Assembly: GCA_020425605.1 (NCBI GenBank)
Contig: JAGQRH010000004.1
Span: 1 to 64,000 of the forward strand
Length of the DNA stretch: 64,000 bases
Source: Planctomycetota bacterium
Lineage (GTDB): Bacteria; Planctomycetota; UBA8742; UBA2392
Direction: 5' to 3'
The position numbers and the translations under genes are program-made. Shown here piece after piece: positions 32,363 through 41,098 of this stretch; the first letter of the stretch is position 1, and the number at the start of each line of letters is the position of its first letter. The notes below the pieces were generated by a model. That model saw nothing but the letters and a program-made list of their open reading frames with translations. It had not been told where the DNA came from and did no database searches.

Positions 32363-32703
32363 TGAATCCAATCGTCGTGGCCATCCTGGACGTAATCGTG
32401 TGGATCCTGCTCGGACTGGGAAGCTTTTTCTCGATCACCGCAGCCGTGGGCGTGCTGCGCTTTCCCGATTTCTACACGCGCCTTCACCCTGCCGGCAAGA
32501 ACGACACCCTCGGCGTGATGTTGTTCAGCGCCGCCATGCTGATCGAATGCCTGAAGTATGAATACAGCTACCTGATCGCCGGCCGGCTGGTGCTGATGGT
32601 CCTGTTCATGCTGATGGCCAGCCCGATTGCATGCCACGCCATCACACAGGCGGCGTACGTTGACGGTCTGCGCCCGTGGAAGAAGGGGGAACCAAGGCGA
32701 TGA
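32362..32703 (+). CDS. mrpG: Antiporter subunit MrpG/MnhG
   Basis: 113 residues, three helices. The signature GSFFSITAAVGVLRFPDFYTRLHPAGK (only part quoted by function: LRFPD and RLH-x-A-G-K) is intact. The C-terminus (ITQAAYVDGLRPW) is the usual conserved end. The TGA overlaps the start of the next gene by ATGA. Confidence 0.9.
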   Translation: MNPIVVAILDVIVWILLGLGSFFSITAAVGVLRFPDFYTRLHPAGKNDTLGVMLFSAAMLIECLKYEYSYLIAGRLVLMVLFMLMASPIACHAITQAAYVDGLRPWKKGEPRR

Positions 32704-33389
32704 ATGGCATGCTGATCATCGACCTGATCCTGCTGGCGCTGCTGCTGATTACCGCAGTCGCCACGGTAGAAGTACGCAACTTGTTCGCCGCGGCGATGAT
32801 ATCGAGCATCTACAGCCTGCTGATCGCCTGCTTCTGGACGACGATGGATGCAGTGGATGTCGCGTACACCGAAGCGGCCGTCGGCGCGGGCATCTCCACG
32901 ATCCTGCTGATCGGCACTCTGGTGCTGACAGGCTCCCGCGAGACAGTTCGCAAGGCCGTTCACTGGCCGGCGCTGTTGGCGTGCCTCGGCGCGGGCGGCG
33001 TGCTGATCTATGGCACGCTGTCGATGCCAGCATTCGGCGATCCCAATGCGCCCGCACAGCAACACCCGCTGTATTCGGGCTATACGCAACAGAACGTCGA
33101 GAAGGCACCGACCGGAAAGAGCCACGAAAACGTCGAAGCGTACAAGGCAGAGCAGGCGGCGAAGCACAGTGAGCACGCGGGCGAGCACGCCGAACAAGAC
33201 CACTCGACAGGCTCAGCGCACGGCGACTTCTACCACGGCCACGTACCCAACCAGGTCACCAGCATCATCGTCGACTACCGAGGCTTCGACACGATGTTCG
33301 AGACCTGCGTGATCTTCACGGCCGGGCTCGGGCTGATCGTGCTGCTTCGCGGGCGCAAGGGCAATCCGCTACGCGGAGGGCTGCTATGA
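32700..33389 (+). CDS. Stand-alone MbhD (DUF4040) plus MbhE-like subunit with His-rich loop
   Basis: 229 residues from ATG 32700 (ATGA with mrpG). Helices at residues 3-80 have the MbhD/DUF4040 pattern: AVATVEVRNLFAAAMISSIY and DVAYTEAAVGAGISTILLIG. After a helix at ~88-108 comes a loop of ~75 residues with about eleven His and many Glu/Asp (around KHSEHAGEHAEQDHSTG), then an MbhE-like end (VDYRGFDTMFETCVIFTAGL). In classical Mrp these domains form the C-terminus of MrpA; here they are a separate gene, as in Mbh/Mbx-type complexes. The His-rich loop might bind a metal. Confidence 0.75.
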   Translation: MNGMLIIDLILLALLLITAVATVEVRNLFAAAMISSIYSLLIACFWTTMDAVDVAYTEAAVGAGISTILLIGTLVLTGSRETVRKAVHWPALLACLGAGGVLIYGTLSMPAFGDPNAPAQQHPLYSGYTQQNVEKAPTGKSHENVEAYKAEQAAKHSEHAGEHAEQDHSTGSAHGDFYHGHVPNQVTSIIVDYRGFDTMFETCVIFTAGLGLIVLLRGRKGNPLRGGLL

Positions 33390-33838
33390 AAGACAACGTC
33401 CTGATGCGCATTGCCGCGCGCTGGAACATGCCGTTCATGCTGATATTCGCCCTCTACACGCAGACCCACGGCGAGCTTGGCCCGGGCGGCGGCTTCCAGT
33501 CGGGCGTGATGATCGCGGCCGCATTCATCGTCTATGGAATGGTATTCGGCGGGCATGAAATGCGCCGCATCGTGCCGCGCTGGGTCACGGACATCGCGGC
33601 CGGCCTCGGCGTGCTTATCTACGCCGGCACGGGCGTCTACTGCATGCTGATGGGCTACGAGTTTCTTGACTACACGGCCATCATGCCCGGCAACCCGGGC
33701 GGCGGCGCCCCCTGGGGCATGACCAGCGTTGAGTACGGCGTTGGCATCACTGTCGCCGCGGTGATGATCACCGTGTTCAACGAAATCACCGAAGGCACAG
33801 CGCCCGAGGACAACACGATCATCATGGAGAAACAGTAG
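33386..33838 (+). CDS. mrpB: Antiporter subunit MrpB/MnhB
   Basis: 150 residues, four helices. Signature region MPFMLIFALYTQTHGELGPG then GGFQSGVMIAAAFIVYG, and a C-terminal TSVEYGVGITVAAVMITVFN. ATGA overlap with the previous gene; mrpC begins on the base after the stop. Confidence 0.9.
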   Translation: MKDNVLMRIAARWNMPFMLIFALYTQTHGELGPGGGFQSGVMIAAAFIVYGMVFGGHEMRRIVPRWVTDIAAGLGVLIYAGTGVYCMLMGYEFLDYTAIMPGNPGGGAPWGMTSVEYGVGITVAAVMITVFNEITEGTAPEDNTIIMEKQ

Positions 33839-34207
33839 ATGCAGGTCGTCTTCGACTACTACAACTACTGGATCTGCATCATCCTGATGATGGTGGGTTT
33901 CTATGGCGTCATCGCCAAGACCAACCTGGTCAAGAAAGCGCTTTCGCTCAGCGTGTTCCAGACCGGCATCCTGGTCTTCTACATCTCGATCGGCAAAGTC
34001 GAGGGCGGCACGGCGCCGGTGCTCGACAAGACTGTCGACAACCCCGCATACAGTAATCCACTCCCGCACGCACTGATGCTGACGGCAATCGTCGTCGGTG
34101 TCGCAACGCTGGCAGTGGCGATGGCCATCATCATCAATATTCGAGAGCGCTACGGCACGATCGACGAGCAGGATCTGGAACAACTCGAACACGAGACACA
34201 GGACTAG
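33839..34207 (+). CDS. mrpC: Antiporter subunit MrpC/MnhC (NuoK-like)
   Basis: 122 residues, three helices related to NuoK. Conserved stretch GFYGVIAKTNLVKKALSLSV and DNPAYSNPLPHALMLTAIVV, with the Pro-His pair before helix 3. Starts directly after mrpB and is followed 1 nt later by a TTG-started mrpD. Confidence 0.9.
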   Translation: MQVVFDYYNYWICIILMMVGFYGVIAKTNLVKKALSLSVFQTGILVFYISIGKVEGGTAPVLDKTVDNPAYSNPLPHALMLTAIVVGVATLAVAMAIIINIRERYGTIDEQDLEQLEHETQD

Positions 34208-34208
34208 C

Positions 34209-35738
34209 TTGGAACTCATCCAGCGAAATCTGCCCGCACTCGTCGTTGTGACGCCCCTGATCATGGGGCTGATCACGTCGATCATCGGCCGCCGCGGTCT
34301 CGGCTGGTACCTGGCCATGGGCACGACGGCGGCCGTGCTCGCCATGAGTATCCAGCTGCTGGCAAACGTGCTCGACAGCGGCACCCAGACGGTGACCTAC
34401 CTGATGGGCAACTGGCCGACGCCCTTCGGCATCGGCTATGTGGTTGATCCGCTCAATGCATCGGTACTGGTGATCGTGTCGATCATCTCGGCTGTCGTGA
34501 CCCTGTACGCACGCAAAAGTGTCGCGAGCGAGATCGCCCACAACCGCCTGCATTTCTTCTATGCGCTGTGGCTGTTCTGCATTACGGGCCTGCTCGGCAT
34601 CACGATCACGGGCGACGCCTTCAACCTGTATGTGCTGCTCGAGATCAGCTCACTGAGCACATACACGCTGGTGGCGCTTGGCCGCAACCGCAACCGGCGC
34701 GCGCTCACGGCGGCGATCAATTACCTCGTGCTCGGCAGCATCGGGGCGTGCTTCTACCTGCTGGGTATCGCCTACCTGTACATGGTGACCGGCAGCCTGA
34801 ACATCGCCGACATCCACGACATACTTGCCAACAAAGTGTTCCCGACCTGGAGCACCGGCGCACCGATGTACCGCACGACGGTGATCGCCGGTTTCGCGTT
34901 CATGGCGGTGGGCCTGAGCCTCAAGCTGGCGCTGTTTCCGCTGCACGGCTGGCTGCCGAATGCCTACACCTACTCGCCTTCCGCCGTGTCTGCGTTGCTG
35001 GCCAGCACCGCGACAAAGGTCGGTGCGTACGTGTTCATTCGAGTCATCTTCACGCTGGTCGGCGTGAACTTCGCCTACACGCTCCTGCACACAGATACCG
35101 TTCTGATGCTTTCAGCCGGCGCAGCCATCCTGTTCGGGTCATGGATGGCGTTCCGGCAGACTAACGTGAAGAAGCTGCTCGCATATTCAAGCATCGGCCA
35201 GATCGGCTACATCACGCTGGGGTTCGCGCTCGGTAACGCGGGCGGGCTTACAGCCTCAGTGATTCACCTGTTCAACCATGCGCTGACCAAAGGCGGCATG
35301 TTCCTGGCGCTTGGCATTGTGGCGTACCGTACAGGCCACACGCGCCTTCAGGACCTGCGGGGTCTGGGGCGCAAGCTGCCGTTCACCATGGCGGCCTTCA
35401 CAGCCGGCGGCCTCGGACTGATCGGCGTGCCGCTGACGGCGGGCTTCATCAGCAAGTGGTATCTCGTCAGTTCATGCATCGAGGCCGGCCGCTATGAGAT
35501 GGCCGCGATCGTTCTGGTTGGGTCGATGATCGCACTGCTGTACACCTGGAAGGTGGTCGAGACAATTTACTTCGGCAAACGCGACGAGAACGCCCCGGTA
35601 GTCAAAGAGGCGCCAATCACGATGCTGGTGCCCGTGCTGCTGCTGGCCGGCGGCAGCATCTACTTCGGCATTGATGCCTCGCTGACTTCGCGAGTGGCTA
35701 CGGCCGCGGCGCACTTCCTGCTGGGAGGCGCGCCTTGA
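34209..35738 (+). CDS. mrpD: Antiporter subunit MrpD/MnhD (proton-conducting)
   Basis: 509 residues from TTG 34209, with CAGGA upstream; the next Met is far inside. About 14 helices. Key ion-path residues are intact: Glu in helix 5 (YVLLEISSLSTYTLVALG) and Lys in helix 7 (GLSLKLALFPLHGWLPNAYT), plus the helix 8 Lys in ASTATKVGAYV. It would translocate protons in the cytoplasmic membrane. The last codons overlap the next gene by TTGA. Confidence 0.9.
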   Translation: MELIQRNLPALVVVTPLIMGLITSIIGRRGLGWYLAMGTTAAVLAMSIQLLANVLDSGTQTVTYLMGNWPTPFGIGYVVDPLNASVLVIVSIISAVVTLYARKSVASEIAHNRLHFFYALWLFCITGLLGITITGDAFNLYVLLEISSLSTYTLVALGRNRNRRALTAAINYLVLGSIGACFYLLGIAYLYMVTGSLNIADIHDILANKVFPTWSTGAPMYRTTVIAGFAFMAVGLSLKLALFPLHGWLPNAYTYSPSAVSALLASTATKVGAYVFIRVIFTLVGVNFAYTLLHTDTVLMLSAGAAILFGSWMAFRQTNVKKLLAYSSIGQIGYITLGFALGNAGGLTASVIHLFNHALTKGGMFLALGIVAYRTGHTRLQDLRGLGRKLPFTMAAFTAGGLGLIGVPLTAGFISKWYLVSSCIEAGRYEMAAIVLVGSMIALLYTWKVVETIYFGKRDENAPVVKEAPITMLVPVLLLAGGSIYFGIDASLTSRVATAAAHFLLGGAP

Positions 35739-37258
35739 ATCCGGAGATGATCCTATCGCTTGCGCTCGGCGTGCCGTTGCTCGGCACATTGCTGATCGTG
35801 ATGGCAGGGCGCGTTCCCAATCTGCGCGAGGCATTCACGCTGCTTACGGCGCTTGCCACGTTCGGCCTCGTCGCGTGCCTGTATCCGTACGTTGTGCACC
35901 AGCAGGCAGTCAGGGTTGAGCTTCTTACGGTCATCCCGGGCGTGCCGCTGGCCTTCAAGCTTGAGCCGCTGGGCATGGTCTACGCGCTCGTGGCGACGCT
36001 GCTGTGGATTCCGAATTCGCTCTATGCCTTCGGCTACATGCGCGCCAACAACGAGAAGCACCAGACACGCTTCTACGCCTGCTTCCCGTTGGCGATTGCC
36101 AGCGCGATCGGCATCGCGTTCGCCGAGAACATCTTCACGATGTTCGTCTTCTATGAGACCCTGACGTTCAGCACGTTTCCGCTGGTCACGCACAAGGGCA
36201 ACAGTGATGCGGTCAAGTCCGGCCGAATCTATCTCGGCGTCTTGCTTACCACGTCTGTCTGCTTCCAGTTGCTTGCCGTCATGTGGATCGTGGCGCTGGC
36301 CAACCAGGGCGACGTAAGCAGCATCGACTTCACCCGCGGCGGCATCTTCCGTGAGGGGCTGGCCAGCAACGCCATCGACCCCAGCATCTTCGGGCTGCTC
36401 TTCTTCCTATACATCTACGGCATAGGCAAGGCGGCCGTGATGCCTGTGCATCGTTGGCTGCCGGCGGCCATGGTCGCACCGACACCGGTCAGTGCGTTCC
36501 TGCATGCGGTGGCCGTGGTCAAGGCAGGCGTCTTCTGCGTGATCAAGGTGACCGTTTACGTCTTCGGCGTGGACACTCTGCGCCGCTACGACCAGGGCGG
36601 CTGGCTGCTGTATGCGGCGGGCGGCACGATCCTGATCGGCTCACTGATCGCCATGTTCCAGGACAATCTGAAGAAGCGCCTGGCCTATTCGACGATCAGC
36701 CAACTCAGCTACATCGTCATGGCGACCGCGTTGCTGACGCCGCTGTCGATCTTCGCGGCAGTGGTTCACATCGTGGCGCACGCATTCGGCAAGATCACCC
36801 TGTTCTTCGCCGCCGGGAGCGTCTACACGGCGGGCCACAAGACGCAGGTCAGCCAGCTCGATGGCATCGGGCGCCGCATGCCATGGACAATGGGAGCGTT
36901 CACCGTCGGTACTCTCAGCATGATCGGCGTGCCCCCGGCCGTAGGGCTCGTAAGCAAGTGGTATCTCATCAACAGCGTGATCGAAAGCGGCCGCATCGCC
37001 GGCGGGCACTTTGATGAGATTTTCGCGTTGGTCGTGATCCTGTTCAGCACGCTGCTGAATGCGGGCTATTTCCTGCCGATCGTCTATCGCGCGTTCTTCA
37101 AGCCGCTCAGCGAGGCAGACCAGAAGCACCCGCACGGTGAGGCACCATGGCCGATCGTAACGGCGCTGATGTTCACGGCCGGGCTGACACTGTTCTTCTT
37201 CTTCTGGAACAAGCCAATGATGGAACTGGCCGAGCTGGTCAGGAGGGCCGTCGGATGA
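35735..37258 (+). CDS. Second proton-conducting antiporter-like subunit
   Basis: 507 residues from TTG 35735 (overlapping the mrpD stop; ATG 35747 is an alternative). NuoM/MrpD-type helices with Glu in VFYETLTFSTFPLV and Lys in GIGKAAVMPVHRWLPAAM, and the further Lys in VAVVKAGVF. A long loop (LANQGDVSSIDFTRGGIFRE) follows helix 6. It probably stands in place of the N-terminal antiporter domain of MrpA. The stop overlaps the 86-aa gene by ATGA. Confidence 0.85.
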   Translation: MNPEMILSLALGVPLLGTLLIVMAGRVPNLREAFTLLTALATFGLVACLYPYVVHQQAVRVELLTVIPGVPLAFKLEPLGMVYALVATLLWIPNSLYAFGYMRANNEKHQTRFYACFPLAIASAIGIAFAENIFTMFVFYETLTFSTFPLVTHKGNSDAVKSGRIYLGVLLTTSVCFQLLAVMWIVALANQGDVSSIDFTRGGIFREGLASNAIDPSIFGLLFFLYIYGIGKAAVMPVHRWLPAAMVAPTPVSAFLHAVAVVKAGVFCVIKVTVYVFGVDTLRRYDQGGWLLYAAGGTILIGSLIAMFQDNLKKRLAYSTISQLSYIVMATALLTPLSIFAAVVHIVAHAFGKITLFFAAGSVYTAGHKTQVSQLDGIGRRMPWTMGAFTVGTLSMIGVPPAVGLVSKWYLINSVIESGRIAGGHFDEIFALVVILFSTLLNAGYFLPIVYRAFFKPLSEADQKHPHGEAPWPIVTALMFTAGLTLFFFFWNKPMMELAELVRRAVG

Positions 37259-37515
37259 AGTATGAGATGAGCCCCGAAGAGAAACGCCTTGCCGCGCTCG
37301 CCTGGGCCGCGGGGCTGCTGCTGCTGGGCATCGTGATACTGGTTGACCTGGGTGTGCATCACCACCCTCACTTCGAGCGTGACGGGCTGACGTTCGACAC
37401 ACTGCCGGAGTTCTACCCGCTGTTCGGATTTGGCGCGGCTTTTGTGTTCATCATCGTGGCAAAGACCTTGGCCATCGCATTGAAACGGAAGGACACGTTC
37501 TATGCAGATGACTGA
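37255..37515 (+). CDS. Small two-helix membrane protein of the antiporter operon
   Basis: 86 residues, ATGA overlap upstream and a 14-nt overlap with the next gene. Two hydrophobic helices (ALAWAAGLLLLGIVILVDLG and FGFGAAFVFIIVAKTLAIAL) flank a His-rich, aromatic linker (HHHPHFERDGLTFDTLPEFY). The tail ends in acidic YADD. Small proteins of this layout are found next to antiporter subunit D genes, but I know no assigned function. Position suggests an accessory subunit. Confidence 0.65.
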   Translation: MKYEMSPEEKRLAALAWAAGLLLLGIVILVDLGVHHHPHFERDGLTFDTLPEFYPLFGFGAAFVFIIVAKTLAIALKRKDTFYADD

Positions 37516-39310
37516 TTTTCCGCCCGCGCTGATACTCTTTGCAGGCGCACTTCTGATTCCGGCCGCGCGCGGAAAGTTGCGCTGGGCGCTGGCCTTCGCG
37601 CTTCCGGTCATTGCACTAGCCGATGCCTGGCAGATCATCGTCGATGGGACCGACGTATACGTGCCTTTCCTCGGCATGACTCTCAATCCAGTCCACGTCC
37701 ATAGCGCCACGCCGGCTTTCGCCACAGTCTTCGCGATCATGGTCCTTGGTGGCCTGCTCTACGCACTGAACCAGAAGCGGCACTACGAGCTGCCGGCCGC
37801 GAGCGTCTACGCCGGCGGAGCCCTCGGAGTGCTATTTGCGGGCGACCTGGTATCGATGTTCATCTTCTGGGAGCTGATGACTCTCGGCAGTACGGTCATC
37901 ATTTGGGCCGGGCGACGCGCCGACAGCCAAGGCGCCGGTATGCGTTACTTCGGAATGCATGCGGCCGGCGGTGTATTACTGCTCATGGGCATCATCATAG
38001 TGATATCTCAGCGTGTCCATTCGGGCGACGCCGACCCACTGGCGTTCCGACACTTCGACTCCATGGTGACACTCTGGAGCACGTTGAGTTGGGATTCGAT
38101 CGGCATGTGGCTGATACTGATCGGCATGCTCGTGAATGCGGGCGCGCCGCCCTTCAGTTCGTGGATTCCCGACGCGTACCCGCAGGGAAGCCCATCGGGC
38201 ACGGTGTTTCTCAGCGCGTTCACCACCAAGACGGCCGTGTTCACACTCATGACGGCGTTTGCCGGCGTCGAGGTGGTGATCTACTTCGGGCTGTACATGG
38301 CCGTCTACGGCGTTGTTTATGGGATTCTGGAAAACGACATCCGCCGGCTGCTCAGCTATTCACTGGTCAACCAGGTCGGCTTCATGTTGGTCGGCATAGG
38401 CATAGGCACGCACCTTGCCATCGACGGCGCCGCCGGCCACGCGTTTGCCCACATCATATACAAGGCACTGCTGTTCATGGCGACCGGAAGCGTGCTGTGG
38501 GCGACCGGAAGAACCAAGATGAATCAGCTGGGCGGGCTGTACCGGACGATGCCTGTCACGATGTGGTGTTTGATCATCGGCGGGCTGTCGATATCCGGGT
38601 TCCCGCTCACGTCAGGTTTCACATCCAAGAGCATGGTGCTGGAGGCAATCACGAACGAATCGGCCCGCATGGCGGACTTAGGCCAGAGCCACACCTACCT
38701 GATTGTCACGTGGATCATATTCGAGGCTGCCACCGCGGGCGTCTTCATCGACGCCTTCATCAAGTTGACCTGGTTCGTGTTCTTCCAGAAGGACTCGGGC
38801 CTCCGTCCACCGGAAGTACCCTGGAACATGAAGGCGGCGATGATCGGGTTCGCCGGAATATGCATCTTCCTGGGCATCTTCCCGGGCCCCCTTTACGCAA
38901 TCCTTCCCTACAAGGCCGAAGCGGCCGAGTTCGCGAATGTCGTCTACAGCGTCGACCACGTGATGTTGATGCTCGGGATGCTGCTGTTTGCCGGGCTTTC
39001 CTTCTTTGTGCTGTTGCCGCTCATGAAACGGTCGGAGTCGATCACGCTGGACATCGACTGGATCTGGCGACGCTTCATTCCCAAATTCTGGCACGATGTC
39101 GTAACGCCGCTGCTCGAAGGTCTGGATCGCGCGCAGAAGGCTGTGCTTGAGTTCCTGCCATCTTCGTTCACAGATGACGGCTCAATGCCAGCGAGCGTGC
39201 GTCGGCGACTGCCCGGCTCATGGGCCGTATCCGTGCCGGTGCTACTCATTACGTTGATGTTGCTTGCCTACCTGGTGGTCTATTTCTGGCTGCTGCCTGC
39301 GACCAGCTAG
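37502..39310 (+). CDS. Third proton-conducting antiporter-like subunit, helix-7 Lys replaced
   Basis: 602 residues. The helix 5 Glu is kept (MFIFWELMTLGSTVIIW), but the helix 7 Lys position is Asn (GMLVNAGAPPFSSWIPDAYP); the helix 8 Lys is in SAFTTKTAVFTL. The C-terminus adds ~100 residues: an amphipathic stretch (PKFWHDVVTPLLEGLDRAQK) and a last helix (VPVLLITLMLLAYLVVYFWL), a lateral-helix-type extension as in NuoL-like subunits. This may be the distal subunit of the complex. Its stop overlaps by 4 nt the stop of the convergent membrane protein gene. Confidence 0.85.
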   Translation: MQMTDFPPALILFAGALLIPAARGKLRWALAFALPVIALADAWQIIVDGTDVYVPFLGMTLNPVHVHSATPAFATVFAIMVLGGLLYALNQKRHYELPAASVYAGGALGVLFAGDLVSMFIFWELMTLGSTVIIWAGRRADSQGAGMRYFGMHAAGGVLLLMGIIIVISQRVHSGDADPLAFRHFDSMVTLWSTLSWDSIGMWLILIGMLVNAGAPPFSSWIPDAYPQGSPSGTVFLSAFTTKTAVFTLMTAFAGVEVVIYFGLYMAVYGVVYGILENDIRRLLSYSLVNQVGFMLVGIGIGTHLAIDGAAGHAFAHIIYKALLFMATGSVLWATGRTKMNQLGGLYRTMPVTMWCLIIGGLSISGFPLTSGFTSKSMVLEAITNESARMADLGQSHTYLIVTWIIFEAATAGVFIDAFIKLTWFVFFQKDSGLRPPEVPWNMKAAMIGFAGICIFLGIFPGPLYAILPYKAEAAEFANVVYSVDHVMLMLGMLLFAGLSFFVLLPLMKRSESITLDIDWIWRRFIPKFWHDVVTPLLEGLDRAQKAVLEFLPSSFTDDGSMPASVRRRLPGSWAVSVPVLLITLMLLAYLVVYFWLLPATS

Positions 39311-39972
39311 GACTCAGACTCGGGCAGCTTCTTCGCCGCGAGCTCGATCTTGCGAGTGCTGCTGGCTGCGAAAACCAGCAAGAGCGCTCCGACGGCCAGC
39401 ATGTAGTTCAGCTCGCGCGTGTGCCATTCGACGAACTTGCTGTCGTCGCCATCTTCCAGCTCTACCCGACCGGGAATCCTTGGGGCGAAACTGCCGGGGT
39501 TGGGAGTATCGTTCACGACTTTGGGCTCGGTGTAACTGAGAAAGCCCTTCGCGGCCACGCCGCTCGGGATCAGCAGGATCAGCGCCACAATCAGTATCCC
39601 AGCGCCCGCGAGACCCAGCGGGATCAACCTGCGCCCGGCTGAGCGCCAATCGCCTTCATCGGTTCGACGCAGCAGACGGGCGAACGAGAACATCTCCAGC
39701 CCGGCCCAGCCGGCAAGCACGATGCCGACGTACCCCCCCCAGCTGTGGATGACCCCAATGACTCCAGACAGCGCGGAAACCGTGCGAACTACGTCACCTT
39801 CAAAACCCTGCGTGCCGGTGCGGTAGAGCGGATCGTCATACAGCAGCGTGATGCTTGCGACGCCGCTGAGCCCCATCAGGAACAACAGGCCAAAGCAGAT
39901 TCCGCAAGCCCACAATGCGCGGCGGGCACGGCTGACGATCTCGGCCTTGTCGGGTGCAACGGGCTCTGTCAT
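39307..39972 (-). CDS. Four-helix membrane protein of unknown function
   Basis: 221 residues with hydrophobic helices near 20-45, 68-95, 115-138 and 188-208. Between helices 3 and 4 lies a ~45-residue outside loop (GFLSYTEPKVVNDTPNPGSF). Two His (IHSWGG and EWHTRE) lie near the membrane ends, as in b-type cytochromes, but too few ligands are seen to call a haem protein. The gene converges on the antiporter operon with overlapping stops. A run of eight C (39733-39740) lies inside. Confidence 0.55.
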   Translation of the reverse strand: MTEPVAPDKAEIVSRARRALWACGICFGLLFLMGLSGVASITLLYDDPLYRTGTQGFEGDVVRTVSALSGVIGVIHSWGGYVGIVLAGWAGLEMFSFARLLRRTDEGDWRSAGRRLIPLGLAGAGILIVALILLIPSGVAAKGFLSYTEPKVVNDTPNPGSFAPRIPGRVELEDGDDSKFVEWHTRELNYMLAVGALLLVFAASSTRKIELAAKKLPESES

Positions 39973-40004
39973 GGCTTCATGGTCGCAATCTGGGCGCCAA
40001 AACG

Positions 40005-40030
40005 AAAGCCCCCGACTGAGTCGGGGGCTT
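40005..40030 (-). terminator. Intrinsic terminator after the first L,D-transpeptidase gene
   Basis: Stem AAGCCCCCGAC / GTCGGGGGCTT with a 3-nt loop, followed on the minus strand by CTTTCGTTTT. Confidence 0.85.
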
Positions 40031-40047
40031 TTGATTACTTGCGGAGC

Positions 40048-41001
40048 CTACTTGCTCTGGATCACTACCTGCGTGTTGACCGGAACGATGTCGTAGATCT
40101 CCTCGATATCGCCGTTCTTCATCCGCACGCAACCCTGGCTGCATTCGCCCGGGATCTGGCTCTCTTCTTCGGCGCGGCAGCCGTGGATGCCATAGCCCTG
40201 GAGCTTCGGGTCGCCCTTCAGGCCCAACCAGCGTGAGCCGATGCGGTGCTTTTCGTGGCCGTAAGGGTAGCTGCCGTCTGCGGGCTTCGGGATGCGATTC
40301 TTGATCGTGAACTCACCGAGCGGCGTGCAGCCGGCAAGCCCGAGGCCGACTTCGTAGCGCTGGATGAACTGGCCGTCGAGCATCAAGTCCATCACGAACT
40401 TGTCCTTGCGAACGATCAGCTCAAACGTGCCGCCCAGGATCCGCAGATGCTGGCCGACGTCGATGCGGGTGGACTTAAGGCCGTTCAGGCGCTGGATCAT
40501 TTCCCAGGTGGTTCCCTTGGCATGGGCGATTTTGCCGAGAGTGTCGCCGGCCTTGACGGTGTAGGTGGTCAGGTCGCCGCCTTCGCCGGCACTCAGGAAG
40601 ATCTGGCTGTTGATGTCGCGCAGAACCTGCAGCGCTTTTGCCTCGTCTTCTTCGCTGAGGTTGTCGTTGAGTGCTGCCGTCAGCGCAACGCGTGCATCGC
40701 GGAGCTTGGCGTCCTCATACAGGGCGAGCCCGTTGGCGAGGTTCACATCAACCGCCGGCTCGATCTTGCTTGGCACGGTGTTGTCCGTTCCGACGACGGC
40801 GCTGTCGGTTGCGGGCTCTGCGTCTTCGTCGCCTTCGGCCACGACCGCATCCGTGAAGGTCGGGTCGCCCAGGTGCTCGGACGTGCTTTCGACCGGTGCA
40901 GGCTCAGGCCGCTGGACCTCGCCCTTGCTGTTCAGAGTGGTGAGGGCGCACCCGGCCATAAGGGCCGAGAGCATCATGGTGTAAAGAAGCGTTTTCATCA
41001 C
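40048..41001 (-). CDS. LysM-YkuD L,D-transpeptidase, lipoprotein
   Basis: 317 residues. The signal peptide ends in a lipobox (LMAGC), so the protein is probably an outer- or inner-membrane lipoprotein in the periplasm. An acidic linker leads to a LysM domain (TYTVKAGDTLGKIAHAKGTT to VGQHLRIL), which binds peptidoglycan, and a YkuD domain with GYGIHGC and the catalytic Cys in CSQGCVRMKNGD. It would form 3-3 cross-links or attach proteins to peptidoglycan. The paralogue at 41099-42052 is immediately upstream and also 317 residues; the two are tandem. Confidence 0.9.
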   Translation of the reverse strand: MMKTLLYTMMLSALMAGCALTTLNSKGEVQRPEPAPVESTSEHLGDPTFTDAVVAEGDEDAEPATDSAVVGTDNTVPSKIEPAVDVNLANGLALYEDAKLRDARVALTAALNDNLSEEDEAKALQVLRDINSQIFLSAGEGGDLTTYTVKAGDTLGKIAHAKGTTWEMIQRLNGLKSTRIDVGQHLRILGGTFELIVRKDKFVMDLMLDGQFIQRYEVGLGLAGCTPLGEFTIKNRIPKPADGSYPYGHEKHRIGSRWLGLKGDPKLQGYGIHGCRAEEESQIPGECSQGCVRMKNGDIEEIYDIVPVNTQVVIQSK

Positions 41002-41098
41002 TTGCTCCGTGGAGGACTACAGGTGTTTGGTTTCAGGACTTTGTTTCGCGCGACTTTGGCAGGCGGCCCAGCTTCAGGCTTGCCTCCATACGCGCTGT

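Noticed and set aside
39733-39740. C8 run in the four-helix membrane protein gene considered as a phase-variation tract
   Set aside because: The run encodes a normal Gly codon pair in the frame and the gene is intact; shorter than usual contingency tracts and without alternative frames of interest.
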